Source: Enoplolaimus lenunculus (Eukaryota; Nematoda; Enoplea; Enoplida; Thoracostomopsidae). From it: a stretch of 64,000 bases of DNA. The stretch's first letter is position 1. The number at the start of each line of letters is the position of its first letter. A model generated the notes under the pieces. The model saw only the letters and a list, made by a program, of their open reading frames with translations, was not told the origin of the DNA and did not search any database. Where the stretch lies: NCBI GenBank assembly GCA_030248215.1, contig JASANG010001348.1:62001-126000 (forward strand). The letters run 5' to 3'. Below, piece by piece: positions 46,345-58,010 of this stretch. Position numbers and translations under genes: made by a program.

Positions 46345-46726
46345 TATGCGGACCCCGTAGCCAGCTCAACTTGTTAATAGCTATGGCAACAAAATTTCCG
46401 GACTAACTCACGCAGATTTCACATGACTTAGATGTGAGACAAAATTTTCTCTACGGAGCGAAGTTTTCCTATGATGGCTGAGTTTACGTTTAGGATCGTT
46501 TGGATTTAGCATTTTACACACACACGCAACATGTATACAAATACATTTTTTTCAGGTTTCCATCTGAATCTACAGTTGGTCTAGTGAACCTGTTGTTTTT
46601 TTACTGAACCGTAACAAAAATAATCAAGTTCACACATTGCGCATGCGTTTGCCAGAGCAAAATTAAATTTCGACTCGAACGCAGCGGTGCAGAAAAACAA
46701 TCGGTGGGTTTTTATTCTCAAAAATC
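46345..46726. other. No recognised gene; TA-J remnant at left
   Basis: CCCCGTAGCCAGCTCAACTTG is a TA-J end. The rest shows nothing supported. Confidence 0.45.
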
Positions 46727-46973
46727 AGCCAATGTAAAGAACAGGAGCAGAACGGCATTATAAGCATATTCCTAAGCCTAAAGCCAAAGCCTACGCGTAA
46801 GCGTAAGAATGAGCATTATTCCTAAGCCTAAAGCCAAAGCCTAAGCCTAAGCGTAAGAATGAGCATATTCCTAAGCCTAAGCCTAAGCCAAGCAAAAACA
46901 ATAGTCTAAAGCTTAAGCTTATTTTATTCTAGTCTCACAGAAAAACGTTCCGCCCCTGATCTTTACATGGGCT
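46727..46973 (+). mobile_element. TTR-C element
   Basis: AGCCAATG...CATGGGCT, flanks CAAAAATC/CAAAAAGC (7/8); three array blocks. Confidence 0.92.
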
Positions 46974-47589
46974 CAAAAAGCCAACTTTTCAAGTAAACAA
47001 AAAGCGTTCCACCCTCGCAAAGAGCCCGTATAGGCAGAGAATTGAACTGAGGGTTTCAGCCATTTCTTATAGAACAATTATGGCCCATACAAAGGTGGCA
47101 CACAATTGTAAGTTATCTGAAATGCTAGCGTACCCCTGATTCAATTTTTAAGCATATCGAGCAGGTGTACGGACCTGCATCCTCGTTTCAGATGTTTAGG
47201 ATGCGCTGAAGCACGGAACCAGTTGACTGGAATTCAATCTGTAATACAACAAAGAATCATCATATCCACATTCAGATTAGTTCTACAAAAATAAACATTG
47301 TTGTGTTGGATTAAGTTCTCGTCTTGTTTATTTGTCATCGTTGGGCCACAAGCAATTGTATAAACATAGGAGACGGGGGGGGGGGGGGTGGGAGGTGTGC
47401 CATATATCAACGAAAGACTAATCCCATTTCAGTGCTAAATCTTAACACAAAATCTTGGGTTTGATTGTTGTTAAGCAACGCGAGTCTGGGGTGTAACTCG
47501 CATTTCAAAATTTTATTATTGGAAATATTTTGCCTAATTTCAAAAACAATTTTGAAATATAACGGTTGTGCCAGTTTGTTTGCCGGAGG
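46974..47589. other. No recognised gene; poly-G tract
   Basis: A G homopolymer (about 47377-47390) is the longest in the window. A frame after CTCGTTTCAG (47193) is open for about 33 codons but lacks support. Confidence 0.45.
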
Positions 47590-48134
47590 GGCTAAGGTAT
47601 AGAACAGGGCCGTAACAGTAGTATACAGCGTGCAACAGGAGGTCTGCCGGCAGTTGCGGCTCCTGCAGAAAATCCACCTTCGGCTCCGGCTCCGAGTACA
47701 TTTTCTGCCAGAGGTTCCGGCAATTTCGATGATGAAATTATGCAAAATTTTACAATATTTAATTTGTTTGTGCGGTTTCTTTCAGCTTTTGGTACGATAA
47801 TGAGGAACAAATTGGCGAGATTTTGTAAAACAATAAGCGTAAAACCAAAAGATTTAACAACACATTACAGATATTTGCTAAAATTAGCGAATTAAACATC
47901 ATTTTAAGTACTTCATTTTACCTCACCTCCGGCTCCGGCTCCGGCTGCGTTATTTTTCACTTCCGGTTGCACCCATGTAGTAAAAGCGTGTTCCTTTACC
48001 TAAGTTTAAGCCTGAGCGTAAGCCAAAACGTAAACATGAGCTTACACCTATTAAGCCTAAGCCTAAGTAAAAAATAGTCAAACCTTAAGTTTATTCTATT
48101 GCAGTCTCGCAGAAAAACTATCCTTACATGTGCC
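47590..48134 (+). mobile_element. TTR element split by repeat T
   Basis: Left end GGCTAAGGTATAGAACAGGG ends at AGTAGTATA; after the nested element the copy resumes with GTAGTAAAAGCGTGTTCC and closes with TCTCGCAGAAAAAC...CATGTGCC. Confidence 0.78.
47626..47976. mobile_element. Repeat T nested in TTR, 8-bp target duplication
   Basis: CAGCGTGCAACAGGAGG start and CTTCCGGTTGCACCCAT end; flanks GTAGTATA/GTAGTAAA (7/8). A CAG-start end plus 8-bp duplication suggest hAT. Confidence 0.75.
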
Positions 48135-48523
48135 GACGCTGCAAGTAATGGGCGCATATTATTTGCATGGGCAGATGTTCGTGAAATTTCGGAAGACGAT
48201 CAAAAAATGCACTTGTCTTAGCTTTAGAATAAACCTGGCAATGGTCAAAAATTAATCTTTTAGATGACGTTATAATACCCCGTTGACGCGTAATCAATGC
48301 TACGTTCAGATCAACGGGGGTTTTGTAGTCTGTGCTGTGCTGATCTGGTATTAATGAAAATTTTATACATCGACAAAATATTGCAAATTAAATTTTATAA
48401 GAAACTGAATTTCCTAAGGGCAGTCAAAATATCGATACAACTTTGTGGGGTGAATATGGCAGCGCTAAATGAAATGTTTCGTATCGTATTTGCTTTACCA
48501 TATATTTTGCGCTATTATAGCTT
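48135..48523. other. No recognised gene
   Basis: A 100-codon frame from 48297 runs into the next TTR copy; no splice support. Confidence 0.4.
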
Positions 48524-48665
48524 GGCTAATGAAAAGATCAGCGGCGGAACGTTTTTTTTCGCAGGACTACAATTGAGTAAGCTTAATCTTTTTCACTAAT
48601 TTGTTTGCTTAGGCTTAGGCGTATGCTTATACTACTGTTGCAGTCCTGTTTTACACACATTGGCC
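48524..48665 (-). mobile_element. TTR-C element, array nearly lost
   Basis: GGCTAATGAAAAGATCAGCG...CATTGGCC with only two TTAGGC units. Confidence 0.8.
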
Positions 48666-48889
48666 GCAAACAACGCTATAGTTGTAAACTGTCATTACGC
48701 AATATACTAACGTCACACATTTACTTGGAACCCACCATACAATTTTACCCCTAAAAATTTTTTGGCGATAAAATGATAAGGCCCCTCCTGAACCTTGCAA
48801 TTTTTGCGTTTCATAACGTTTACCATCCCGCCTCGTCCGAAATTTTTACATTCGCCTTTGGGTAAGAGCCGAGATCAACCAGTGTGTGT

Positions 48890-49740
48890 TTCAAGTATCA
48901 CATAATCGCCACACCTTATGTACGTCCTAACGTATGTCGGAAAAACTTAAAACCGTACTACAACTGTTATATACTTATAAGTACCTTACAGAAATTAAGT
49001 CATGCTTACATCCGTGCACTTTATTCAAACCCTACTTAAGTACGACTTAGTACTTAAGTACGGGCTAAGTAATTGCTTAACTGTTTTGCCGCGTACTTAA
49101 GGTAATACTTAAATCGCTAACTAAATTTGATATACTTCAAGATAACCGCTCAGGCATACTAACCTTGGTCTAATTGAAATTGTAGATTCATGACGCCTCC
49201 TTAATATAAAGCAAAAAACTGTTAGTTTCTTGCCAAGGCAGTGGTCGTTATTTGGCTCTTCTTTGGTTGTGCACGAAATTTAGGTATTTACTTATGCGGG
49301 GTTCACGTTATAACCGGGGCAGGCGGGACACGGTTTGTTCCATAAAACCGCTTACAAAAACAATGTCATAATTCAAAAATTCAGATTTCAAATTCTAGTA
49401 TCATATGATATTCAACAGGACAATTTGGGTATGTTATCTCAAATATGCAGACATTTGAAAATATATCATATGATATTCGCTGACAATACGTCGAATATCA
49501 TATGATATTGAAGGACAAAAGGTGACCTACACATGATGACAGCAGACAAATACGAATTTTTGAATGCGATATAGGGTTTATAAGCAGACAAAATGTTATC
49601 CAAAAGTATAATAGGGACAAAGCGTGTCCCAATCTGCCCCGGTTATAACGTGAACCCCGCATTAAGTCGACGACTTAAGTAACTTTACTACGCATAACTT
49701 AAGTAAATACTTAAGTAAGAGTTCAGAAACGCAGCCATTG
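48890..49740. mobile_element. Element N, copy 2, with nested TTA-S
   Basis: AAGTACTTAAGTACG-type words as in N copy 1, right end TTCAGAAACGCAGCC; left end uncertain. Confidence 0.5.
49295..49661. mobile_element. TTA-S inverted-repeat element
   Basis: Perfect inverted ends of 28 bp (begin TGCGGGGTTCACGTTATAAC), TTA on both sides. Interior has three ATATCATATGATAT-type palindromes near 49399, 49464 and 49495. Confidence 0.88.
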
Positions 49741-50218
49741 TGTAATATAATTGCATTATAGTTTCGCTAGAATTAAAACACAAAAGTACAATGGTTAAAA
49801 TTGTTTGTAAATAAATATATTTAGCTCTATAAAAACTATTAGCTATGTATTTCGGGCCAATACAATTCTATCTAAACCAGCCATGTAAATGACTGTTTTT
49901 ATTTCAATCGTTTATTTAAAATGAACGCTTATGTTAAAATCAAATCGTCAAAGAATCACAACAATACCGCAAGGTCACAAGTGAAAAGTTTGCGGTCGTT
50001 TACAGAATTTGTGACCCTACACAGTATTATATAGCTCAATGGTATAATTACTTGAAATTTACCATGAGTCTGTCTTTTATCTACTAGCGGTGTCGACTGT
50101 TGTGTTTCAGTTTTGCTCGACGAAAAAAATATTAATGGTACAAATTAAACTTTGAAACGGTAAACTAAGAGCATTGGTTTGAGTTCATGTCCAGAGACGC
50201 GTGCAAGACTCAAATAGG
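49741..50218. other. No recognised feature
   Basis: Nothing supported. Confidence 0.5.
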
Positions 50219-50414
50219 CGCTGTAATAAATGGGGAGTCAAATTGACTCTCTCGGTAATAAGCTTTTCCTGACTACACAAACTGAGTCAAGATTTGACTA
50301 CGCCAGAGTCAAATTGAACTCACTGAGCGATTCAGTGAATCGAATTTGACTGTGGCGGAGTCAAATTTGACTCAGTTTGTGTAGTCAGGAAAATCCTATT
50401 TCCGAGAGAGTCAA
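50219..50414. mobile_element. INT-D intron-like MITE, copy 5, truncated
   Basis: CGCTGTAATAAATG start; right 20 bp replaced at GAGAGAGTCAA by the TTR-B copy. Confidence 0.75.
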
Positions 50415-50588
50415 CAGTAGGCTAAGCGTATTCCTAAGCCAAAGCACAAAGCCTAAACGTTGTAAAAAATGTGTTCCTATGCCAAAGCCTATGCCTAAGC
50501 CTAAGCAAAAAATGTAATCAAGAATATAATCCTACTCTTTTATATACCCACCAGAAATGTGGACGCCCCTTAAAGCAACATAAGGCTT
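50415..50588 (+). mobile_element. TTR-B element, left end lost
   Basis: Joins INT-D at CAGTAGGCTAAGCG, then CCTAAG blocks and TATACCCACCAGAAATG...AACATAAGG. Confidence 0.72.
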
Positions 50589-50887
50589 GAAGATTATGTA
50601 ATTTTGAATAAGTTATCGCTTGATTATATTTAAGTATTTGCGACACGAAAATGTTTTGTTTGTTCTATTTTTATATCTCAATCAATTTTAAGCCGTCATT
50701 CCGTAAAACTATGCTAACTCCCTCAAATCTTGATATTTTTAGAACTTTTATGAATTTGTTTGTTCAACTTTGGACGTGTGTTTATATTGTGAAAGATATG
50801 ATTACTTGTTTAGTTATATGCATCTTCAAACAAGGTGTTGGAATTAAACCGGTAAACAAAGTTTGTTTAGATTTTATGGTCCACATT
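50589..50887. other. No supported gene
   Basis: A 100-codon AT-rich frame from 50651 overlaps the next element and has no good exon boundary. Confidence 0.4.
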
Positions 50888-51080
50888 CAGTGCCGGAGCA
50901 GTCACCCCCCATATCCCCATTTGGGGGCCTCACCTCTAAAGAGGCCCCTACCCTAACCGGTTGAAACAACAACCGCTTAAGTTTTAAAATGCGTCTGGCT
51001 TCTCGCTCGCTTCGATCGAGAATTTGGAGTCCCCCACCCTGGAATTTGGGGGAACCCTGCCCCTGCCTGCTCCGGCACTG
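50888..51080 (+). mobile_element. TA-X MITE, copy 2
   Basis: CAGTGCCGGAGCAG start and CTGCTCCGGCACTG end, a perfect inverted pair; GC-rich shoulders. Confidence 0.8.
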
Positions 51081-51119
51081 TCCAAGTTTTTATATTGTAC
51101 TTTTTGACCTACGATGTTT

Positions 51120-51470
51120 GGGTCTTTTCTGCTATCCAGCCACAGCCTGTGTTTGCCCAAAAATGGTTGAATTTTGAAAATTGTTGCATATTTGAGCTTC
51201 TCATTACCTCCCCTGATCATTCCGCGTCCAAATTTGAATTTTCGAAGAACTGATTTTGTATGATTCTTTATTGAGATCTAGAATTTTTCGTTAAAAACTA
51301 AGACAAATTACATATCATTCAACACAGTATGTTGTGTAGAGTTGAATGGTGTTAAATTTTTTGCACTCAACCGTTTGGCCAACGATTTGTAATCAAATGA
51401 CTAATTTGGCACCGTTTCGAATGAAATTAGCCAAAAACTACCTTAAAATACACTATAAAATATATGTGTC
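51120..51470. mobile_element. Fold-back element M, partial copy 3
   Basis: GTTTGCCCAAAAATGGTTGA, TTGCATATTTGAGC and CCTGATCATTCCGC words; second arm missing. Confidence 0.55.
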
Positions 51471-51780
51471 GTGGGTGCTCCAACTTTAATATAACTTAAA
51501 TTTTAAGGTATATACATTCAAAAATGCGTCAAATTTGACTGTGAAACCATGTGAATAATTTTGAGTCACCCCTAAAATTGCAATTCAAGATTGTTTACTT
51601 TTAGACCGAGTCTATTTGGAAGGGCACCAGCCGCTTTTAGGGGTACGTCTCATTAATGTCCCCGATGAGGACGGCCATAATTTTAGGTCCGAGTCGCCAA
51701 AAAATCCAGTGTTACTGCTGCAGAGATCATATTAGCAAACTGTTTACGCATTTTTGTATTATAGTCGATACTGTTTCGTC
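51471..51780. other. No recognised gene
   Basis: TTTACTTTTAGACCGAGTCT (about 51595) is the inverse of a block in intron 1 of the TPM gene. Confidence 0.45.
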
Positions 51781-51984
51781 GGCCTATGTTACTTTAAAGG
51801 GCGCAAAGATTTCTGGTGGCTCTATATAAAAGAGTGGGTTTAGATTCTAGATCACAGTTTTTGCTTAGGTTTAGGCTTAAGGCTTAAACTTAGGAACACA
51901 TTTTTGCAACGCTTAGGTTTTGGCATAGTCTAAAAGGATAACGCTTATTAATCTACTGTTACGCCCCTAAAAGTAACATTGGCC
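51781..51984 (-). mobile_element. TTR-B element
   Basis: GGCCTATG...CATTGGCC, flanks GTTTCGTC/GTTGTGTC (6/8). Confidence 0.88.
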
Positions 51985-52052
51985 GTTGTGTCTATGGTTT
52001 AGTAAAAACGTTTCTTTCATTACAAGCTATACCAAGTCGGTTAGTCTCACAG

Positions 52053-52157
52053 TTCTACCCTTACCTAACGGAAATGTTATAGATTTGCTGTTAGCCGAAG
52101 ACGTATACGCGTGTAGTACGAAGACTTTCATTCGAGCGGTCAAATATCTGTCTAAAG
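52053..52157 (+). CDS. Coding-like segment, possible internal exon (unknown protein)
   Basis: Bounded by TCTCACAG and by AAAG|GTAAAA, open in phase 1-1, with reading LPLPNGNVIDLLLAEDVYAC and on. It uses a mixed codon set unlike the AT-rich surroundings. A TTR-B element sits just upstream. The phase fits the segments at 54805 and 57355, so the three could belong to one unrecognised plus-strand gene. Confidence 0.35.
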
Positions 52158-52472
52158 GTAAAAATTAATCAAAGTTTTTTTTACCGATTAGGTTGGGATT
52201 GGACGACAATGGCTTCCTTGTGAAAGTCACTTTATTTTCGTGCGGTATTTGATCTGTATTTGAAGTTTTAGATTTTTTAACAATGACAATATAGTTCATT
52301 AGGTATTTCATTTTGTAAATTTAAAAATACAAGGCTACAATTGTATTGGACAAACTTTGTGTTAATAGTTGCAATTTTGTGGGTTGATAGCATCAGTTTA
52401 CACGTGGTATCTTCTGCGGTGTTTAACGCTCATCGCTTGGGGACTCTTGGTAGTATATGGCTCTAGAAGTTG

Positions 52473-52660
52473 GGCCAATGTAACGGACCGGGGGCGGAAC
52501 GGTATTGTAAACATATTCCTAAGCCTAAGCCTAAGCCTAAGCCTAAGAATGAGTTTATTCCTAAGCCTAAGCCTAAGGAAAAAATGTTGTCTAGAATGTA
52601 AGCTTACTCTGTAATAGAGACCCACCAGAAACCGGGACGGCCCTAAAACTAACGTGGGTT
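52473..52660 (+). mobile_element. TTR chimera (C-type left, B-type right)
   Basis: GGCCAATGTAACGGACCGGG...GGAACGG at the left, GACCCACCAGAAACCGGGAC at the right; flanks do not match. Confidence 0.78.
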
Positions 52661-53404
52661 CATGTCACAGTGTATGTAAACGTAACCGTCTACCGAAACC
52701 ACTTTGTGCTCCTTTAACCCATCACAACGGATAGCCAGACGCTGCAGCCAGATCAACATTTCATAGGTGCTAAAACAATTTTAGAAAGAGGCTGTGGTGA
52801 ATTTAACCGACTTATAAGCGTGATACAGACAGTGAAATCGTTCTACGCCGCCTGACCCCTCCACCCTGAGTCCGCTCTTGCTATTGACCTCCCACCCTGT
52901 GGGGCATATATATGCATATGCCCGAATTATTAATTTCCAACCGCTACAGTTTTGCCACCAGTGTGATTTGTTGCCAACATTGTCTTACCTTCGGCTCTTT
53001 ACTTTTGACCTGATTGCTGGTTTCGATTTTAAGCGAAATCATTAATTTATCTTTGGATACCAACTTTTGTTCAACCGCATGAAAACGAATGTGTAGCATA
53101 TGGAGCGTAAATTTACAAATTAGGGTTATGTCCATAGTTGGATACGGAGGTTGCAAGAGTTTCAACGCTACCTTCGGACTGGCTGGCCAGGAGCACGCGG
53201 TTTTGGGGTACCAAGGGTTTAAAAAATTGAGTTCCAATGCAGGATCGCACTGTCATCAAACAAATTGGTTTGAACTCTATGGGGAACAGGACATTAAAAT
53301 ATGAATTCAAATTTCTGATGGTTTCCCTCTGTCGACAATGTTGAAATCGTAGCTATGATTCGGTTGTAAGCAAGAAATCTATGCTTTTCTCATATAGGAA
53401 AAAT
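52661..53404. other. No recognised gene
   Basis: Short frames on both strands without support. Last 8 bp (GGAAAAAT) are a target duplication. Confidence 0.45.
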
Positions 53405-53605
53405 GGCCCATATATAGGACAGGGCCGGAACAGTAGTATAAGCATATTAAGCCTAAGCCTAATCCTAAGCGTAAGGATGAGTCTATTCCTAAGCCTAAGC
53501 CTAAGCCTAAGCCTAAACCTAAGCAAAAAAAATTAGTCTGAAGCTTAAACTGACTCTATTATAGCCCCTCCAGAAAACGATCCGGCCCTGTTCTATACAT
53601 GAGCC
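53405..53605 (+). mobile_element. TTR-A element with perfect target duplication
   Basis: GGCCCATA...CATGAGCC, GGAAAAAT on both sides (8/8). Confidence 0.94.
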
Positions 53606-54066
53606 GGAAAAATAATGCAGTAGTTTTAACGGCTGAAAGACACATCCGTACTGGTATATAAAATAATTTTACACACTTAAGGTTACATCTTCCCTATTTT
53701 CCCATTATAAAACCCTGGTTACTCCCGTAAATACTGTTCCGCTTCTTCGACGCCGTCATTGTAAACAACGGTCTGGTGTGAAGTCAACGTCAAATATTTC
53801 AGTTTTCTAGCAAAATATATTTATAATTTGTTGAAATTTTGAAATTAAGGTGTACCTAACCAAGTAAGATCTGGTAAAGGAATACAGAGCCATATACAGT
53901 GTAGCGCTTCCTAATTATTTTAAAAAGGGGTTGCGGGTTTGGTAACACAACAGGCACTAGAGCACAAACGCAATTGGCTCATTAATTACATTTCAAACAC
54001 ATATTAAATCTTATTTATTATATCTACGCACATTTTTATTATCTTAAAATTAAAACATATTTTCAT
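53606..54066. other. No recognised feature
   Basis: Nothing supported. Confidence 0.5.
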
Positions 54067-54219
54067 ACGAGCCCGTAGCGAACGGGGTGGCAGAGGGCTG
54101 ATTTTCGCCCCGCCCCTAGAAGATTTTCAACCTTGCTTGTAAGTCATTGAAAACGTTTACATGCCTCGCATGAAAAAAATGTAGCCGACCCTAGCAAGGT
54201 GAGCTGGCTACAGGCTTGT
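54067..54219 (+). mobile_element. TA-J MITE
   Basis: GAGCCCGTAGCGAACGGGG start, GAGCTGGCTACAGGCTTG end. Confidence 0.72.
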
Positions 54220-54804
54220 TTTCATATCGAAATGTTTTTCTGCTTATATTTAAAATATAGACCCGGCAAAATCTGACCGATGGTTTCTAAGAAATTGGAG
54301 TCCCTCAGCGCAAAAGTCAGCATTACAGTCTTTACCGCAACAATTTCAAGATTCAGTGCGATCACAAAGTAAAATTCATCAGCCGAAATGTACCTTATTA
54401 ATCAATTAATTTCATCTCCAAAAGTTAACAGTTCCAGGTGCAAAGTTCGTATTATTGTGTCTAATCCTATCTTTCCAGATATAAATGGACCGTATTTTCC
54501 AATTTTATAGCCAATGTATCCAGTTGATGATTGGTCAATGTACCTTCGAAACCAGGATAAGCCTTGAAATTTAGCATAATTTTTGAACTGAATTTCTAGT
54601 ATAATTTTTGACATTTTTCCGATTAACACAAGTGCTGGCGTTCGCTTGTTCGAAACCACTAACTAGCAATAGGGTGCTGTACACAATTGATAATACTGAT
54701 CACAATTATAAGGTTATCGTAGAGTTATTGCTCTTACAACTCGGTGTATGAACGACAATATTAATACGACCGCGTGCTGTTACTGCCAAATGCCAAATTG
54801 AAAG
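54220..54804. other. No recognised feature
   Basis: An 85-codon minus-strand frame (54402-54659) has no splice or family support. Confidence 0.4.
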
Positions 54805-54915
54805 CTATTATATACGATTATGATGGACGAATATTGCCTTGTCGTGGCTTATTGAAAGTTTTCAGAGGCCCACCAGAAAAAGTGCAAAACTGTATTATAC
54901 GAAAAACAACATTTA
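54805..54915 (+). CDS. Coding-like segment, possible internal exon (unknown protein)
   Basis: Phase 1-1 open frame with reading IIYDYDGRILPCRGLLKVFR and on, ending in a good TTTA|GTACGT donor. The proposed acceptor (TTGAAAG) has a poor pyrimidine tract, which weakens the call. A TTR-C copy begins 17 nt after the end. It may continue the segment at 52053. Confidence 0.3.
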
Positions 54916-54931
54916 GTACGTTTAGAAACGC

Positions 54932-55134
54932 GACCAATGTAAACAACAGGGGCGGAACAGTATTATACACATATTCGTAAGTCTATTAAGCCTAAGCCTA
55001 AGCCTAAGTGTAACAATGAGCATATTTCTAAGCCTAAGCCTAAGCCAAGCAAAAAAAAAATTAATCTAAAGCTTAAGCTTACTCTATTCTAGTCTCGCTG
55101 AAAAACGTTCCGCCCCTGATCATTTGCATGGGCT
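54932..55134 (+). mobile_element. TTR-C element
   Basis: GACCAATGTAAACAACAGGG start, CATGGGCT end, two array blocks; flanks no longer match. Confidence 0.85.
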
Positions 55135-55557
55135 CTCAGCAGGGTTCGCGATATTAGCGAAAACAGCTCACGGGCAAAATGAGTGAGAGACGATGCGCGT
55201 ACGCAATTTTAGTAGGAACCCAAAATTTTGGTTTTGATACAGGGGCCATGGTATGGAGACGTTTCCCCCCGTGAGACCGCCAGCGAACCCTCCATTGTGG
55301 TTCTTTTTCTACATTTTTCCTTTCGAGTTTCGTGAATTGCTTTAGCTGACCCTATTGTTGTTTGTAATTCAGCTGAACTAATTGCTCTGCTTTTTATTGT
55401 TATGTTATACGCCAAGGACTGCAATCAGAAGTTAGGTATGTAATGGACGGCCAGACAAATTGGCAAAAATGATTTAAAAATAGGTCGTTTTGTAACTATG
55501 ACCCGGTTTTAAAGCCGTTTGATTAAATTCTAATAACGAATACGAATAGCAAAACTA
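55135..55557. other. No recognised feature
   Basis: Nothing supported. Confidence 0.5.
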
Positions 55558-55800
55558 CACTCAAAATAACATTTCTGATATTTAAGAAAAAATTTCTTCT
55601 TACATTTGAGAAATATGATTAGCAAGGTGCACTCGCAAAGTATTTCTGTTATAACAGAAATGTTTTCAAAAAACGTTTTGAAATAAAGTCTGAAAATAAA
55701 CGTTTTTCAGTTATTTTTACAAAATTGTCTTAAATATTAGCAAAACTTTTCAGATTTGCCACAGAAAACACTTTTCTGAATGAATTCAAAATTTTGTGTG
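55558..55800. mobile_element. TA-G MITE, copy 6
   Basis: CACTCAAAATAACATTTCTG start, ATTTTGTGTG end, TA/TA flanks. Confidence 0.87.
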
Positions 55801-56139
55801 TATTTGCAAGAAGTAAATTTAAAATCAGATTTCTGGTTTAAAAGTTAGGTAAAATATGGAGGAAAATTGTGCCAATTTTGTAACATATACAATGTCATTC
55901 CATAAACTTCAGAGTAAATTTGTTATTCGTTAGAATGCATTGGTTCAGTGGCGGATCCAGCAATTTTCAACTCGGTGCCAATAATATTATCGCTGAGTTT
56001 GGATTATATGAATATCTTTATCCCCACAGTCTTTCGCATGGTATACTATAAGCCAGCTAAAACGCAAACTTGCTATCCAATTTAGCGGAAATATATATTA
56101 AAAAATTGTGACAATATCTGACAAGATGTTTTATTTTGC
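55801..56139. other. No gene; fragment of a CAGTGGCGGATCC element
   Basis: 55946-55981 (CAGTGGCGGATCCAGC...) is the inverse of 40418-40448. The last 8 bp (TATTTTGC) are a target duplication. Confidence 0.5.
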
Positions 56140-56345
56140 CGCCCATGTATAGAACAGGGCCGGAACAGTACTATAAAGCATATTTTTAAGCCTGAAGCCT
56201 ATATCCTAAGCCTAAGCCTAAGCGTAAGGATAGGACTATTCCTAAGCCTAAGCCTAAGCCTATACAAAAAAGTTAGTCTAAAGCTTAAGCTATCTCTATG
56301 ACAGCCACGCATGAACACGTTCCGGCCCTGTTGTATACATGGGCC
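56140..56345 (+). mobile_element. TTR-A element with perfect target duplication
   Basis: CGCCCATG...CATGGGCC, TATTTTGC on both sides (8/8). Confidence 0.94.
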
Positions 56346-57354
56346 TATTTTGCTATACAATCTATCCACTAGTGGGTCCAGAGAGAATTTTTGTGACAAA
56401 ATCGTATTAATTTTTCAAAGGTTTTTAAAACATTAATTTCTTTTTTTTCTTTTAAAATTCAAAATAAAATTTTAAAGGTTTTCATGATTTGAAAATAAGG
56501 TTCCTACCTCACAAATTTTCCAATCAGAACGCTGACGCATACATAGCGCATGGTAAAAATTGTGTTTCATAACATTTACCAGCCCGCTTCACCCGTCAAA
56601 AAATTTCTACATCCGCCGCTGAATATAACAGCCCTAAAATTGAAAACATCAACTCTATCTCACTGTGTATTTGGTAACTCCAATGTGTTATCATGTGTAC
56701 TTTAGCTATCTCATCGTGCCTATTTGAAGACTATAAATGATATACCCAGTTATCCTAATTCGAATAAATATGCGACTACTTGAATTATAGCATTTAGATT
56801 TATCTTTCTGTGAGAAATTTAGAAAAAAAATATCCAATACCAACCGTTCAGTTTGAATTGGGTTCGGGCAAATATTGGTCCCTGGTTAACCTGTCGTGAA
56901 ATTGCATTAAGTAACACTTGATATTGCCAATATTCGTATAGTACCATAATGGTATATTTATGGGTAATATTTATAGTGAAATAACCGGTACACAGTGAGC
57001 GGTGCAGAAATTTCTTACGGGGTACATGCGATATATGTAATGGCACCAGAACTTGCAAACGAAGCGACCAAGAAGTCAAACGCCATTTCAGTAGTTAATC
57101 TTAATGGAATTGTTCGGTTTTGATACGTGGTTAAGGGATGCTATAGACTGTCGATCCCCCGATGGATCCGCTAGGGCAACTAAATTGACCTGTGGCAAAG
57201 AAACTGGTTTATGCTAAGTTTTCAGGTTTCAATAAGCAACAGGCGTTAATATAAACCTAGAAATGTGAAGCACTTAATACCTAAGATAATCATATGTTAT
57301 TAATTTAGAGTAGATTGGTAAATGAAAAATATTGTAACGTTCACAGTTTTTCAG
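56346..57354. other. No recognised gene
   Basis: 56550-56630 (GTTTCATAACATTTACCAGC...) resembles 48800-48860, a small unnamed repeat. Nothing else supported. Confidence 0.45.
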
Positions 57355-57529
57355 TAGCATTTGAAAGGTTTGAAATGGACCAAAATGCGCAAGCAAAATG
57401 GTTTGGTCTGAAAAGCATGCGAAGTAATAATTATAATAATATAAATACTCACGGAACAAATTATGATAATAAAATGAAATTTTTGTTGCAACTATTAAAT
57501 AATGATGCCGAAACGAGAGGCCACAAATG
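57355..57529 (+). CDS. Coding-like segment interrupted by a TTR-A element (unknown protein)
   Basis: A strong GTTTTTCAG acceptor opens a phase-1 frame rich in Asn (reading FERFEMDQNAQAKWFGLKSM and on to ETRGHKW). It stays open until the TTR-A insertion. A GGGTAATT donor-like site lies directly beyond that element. Together with the segments at 52053 and 54805 it suggests a gene whose exon edge was hit by a transposon, or a decaying gene. Confidence 0.35.
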
Positions 57530-57684
57530 GGCCCATATATATAACAGGGCCGGAACAGTAGTATAAGCATATTTCTAAGCCTAAGCCTAAGCCTAAGCCT
57601 AAGCAAAACAATTAGTCTAAAGCTTAAACCGACTCTATTACAGCCCCGCTGGAAAACGATCCGGCCCTGTTCAGTACTTGGGCC
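57530..57684 (+). mobile_element. TTR-A element, short array
   Basis: GGCCCATATATATAACAGGG...CTTGGGCC, four CCTAAG units; interrupts a coding-like segment. Flanks do not match. Confidence 0.85.
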
Positions 57685-57807
57685 GGGTAATTTTTGTATT
57701 ATTTGGTTTTTAAAATGTGAAAAAATTCTATTTTTAAGCATTTTAAACAGCAGTTACTGCGCAGCTTTCAGTTTAAAAACATTCGACTTAAGAAACATGG
57801 TCATATA

Positions 57808-58010
57808 CACTGCAAAAAATGGTGAGTCAAATTGACTCTCTCCGAAATAGGCTTTTAGTGTCTACACAAACTGAGTCAAAATTCGACTCCGGCTGAGTCA
57901 TTTTCGACTCCTCAATTTTACTTTGGTGGAGTCGAATTTTGACTCAGTTTGTGTAGTCCGAAAAAGCCTATTTTGGAGAGAGTTAATTTGACTCACCATT
58001 TTTTGCAGCG
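57808..58010. mobile_element. INT-D intron-like MITE, copy 6
   Basis: CACTGCAAAAAATG then GTGAGT, ending CCATTTTTTGCAG then CG, TA/TA flanks. Lies about 160 bp before the ATG of the Ly6-like gene; both splice sites intact. Confidence 0.9.
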
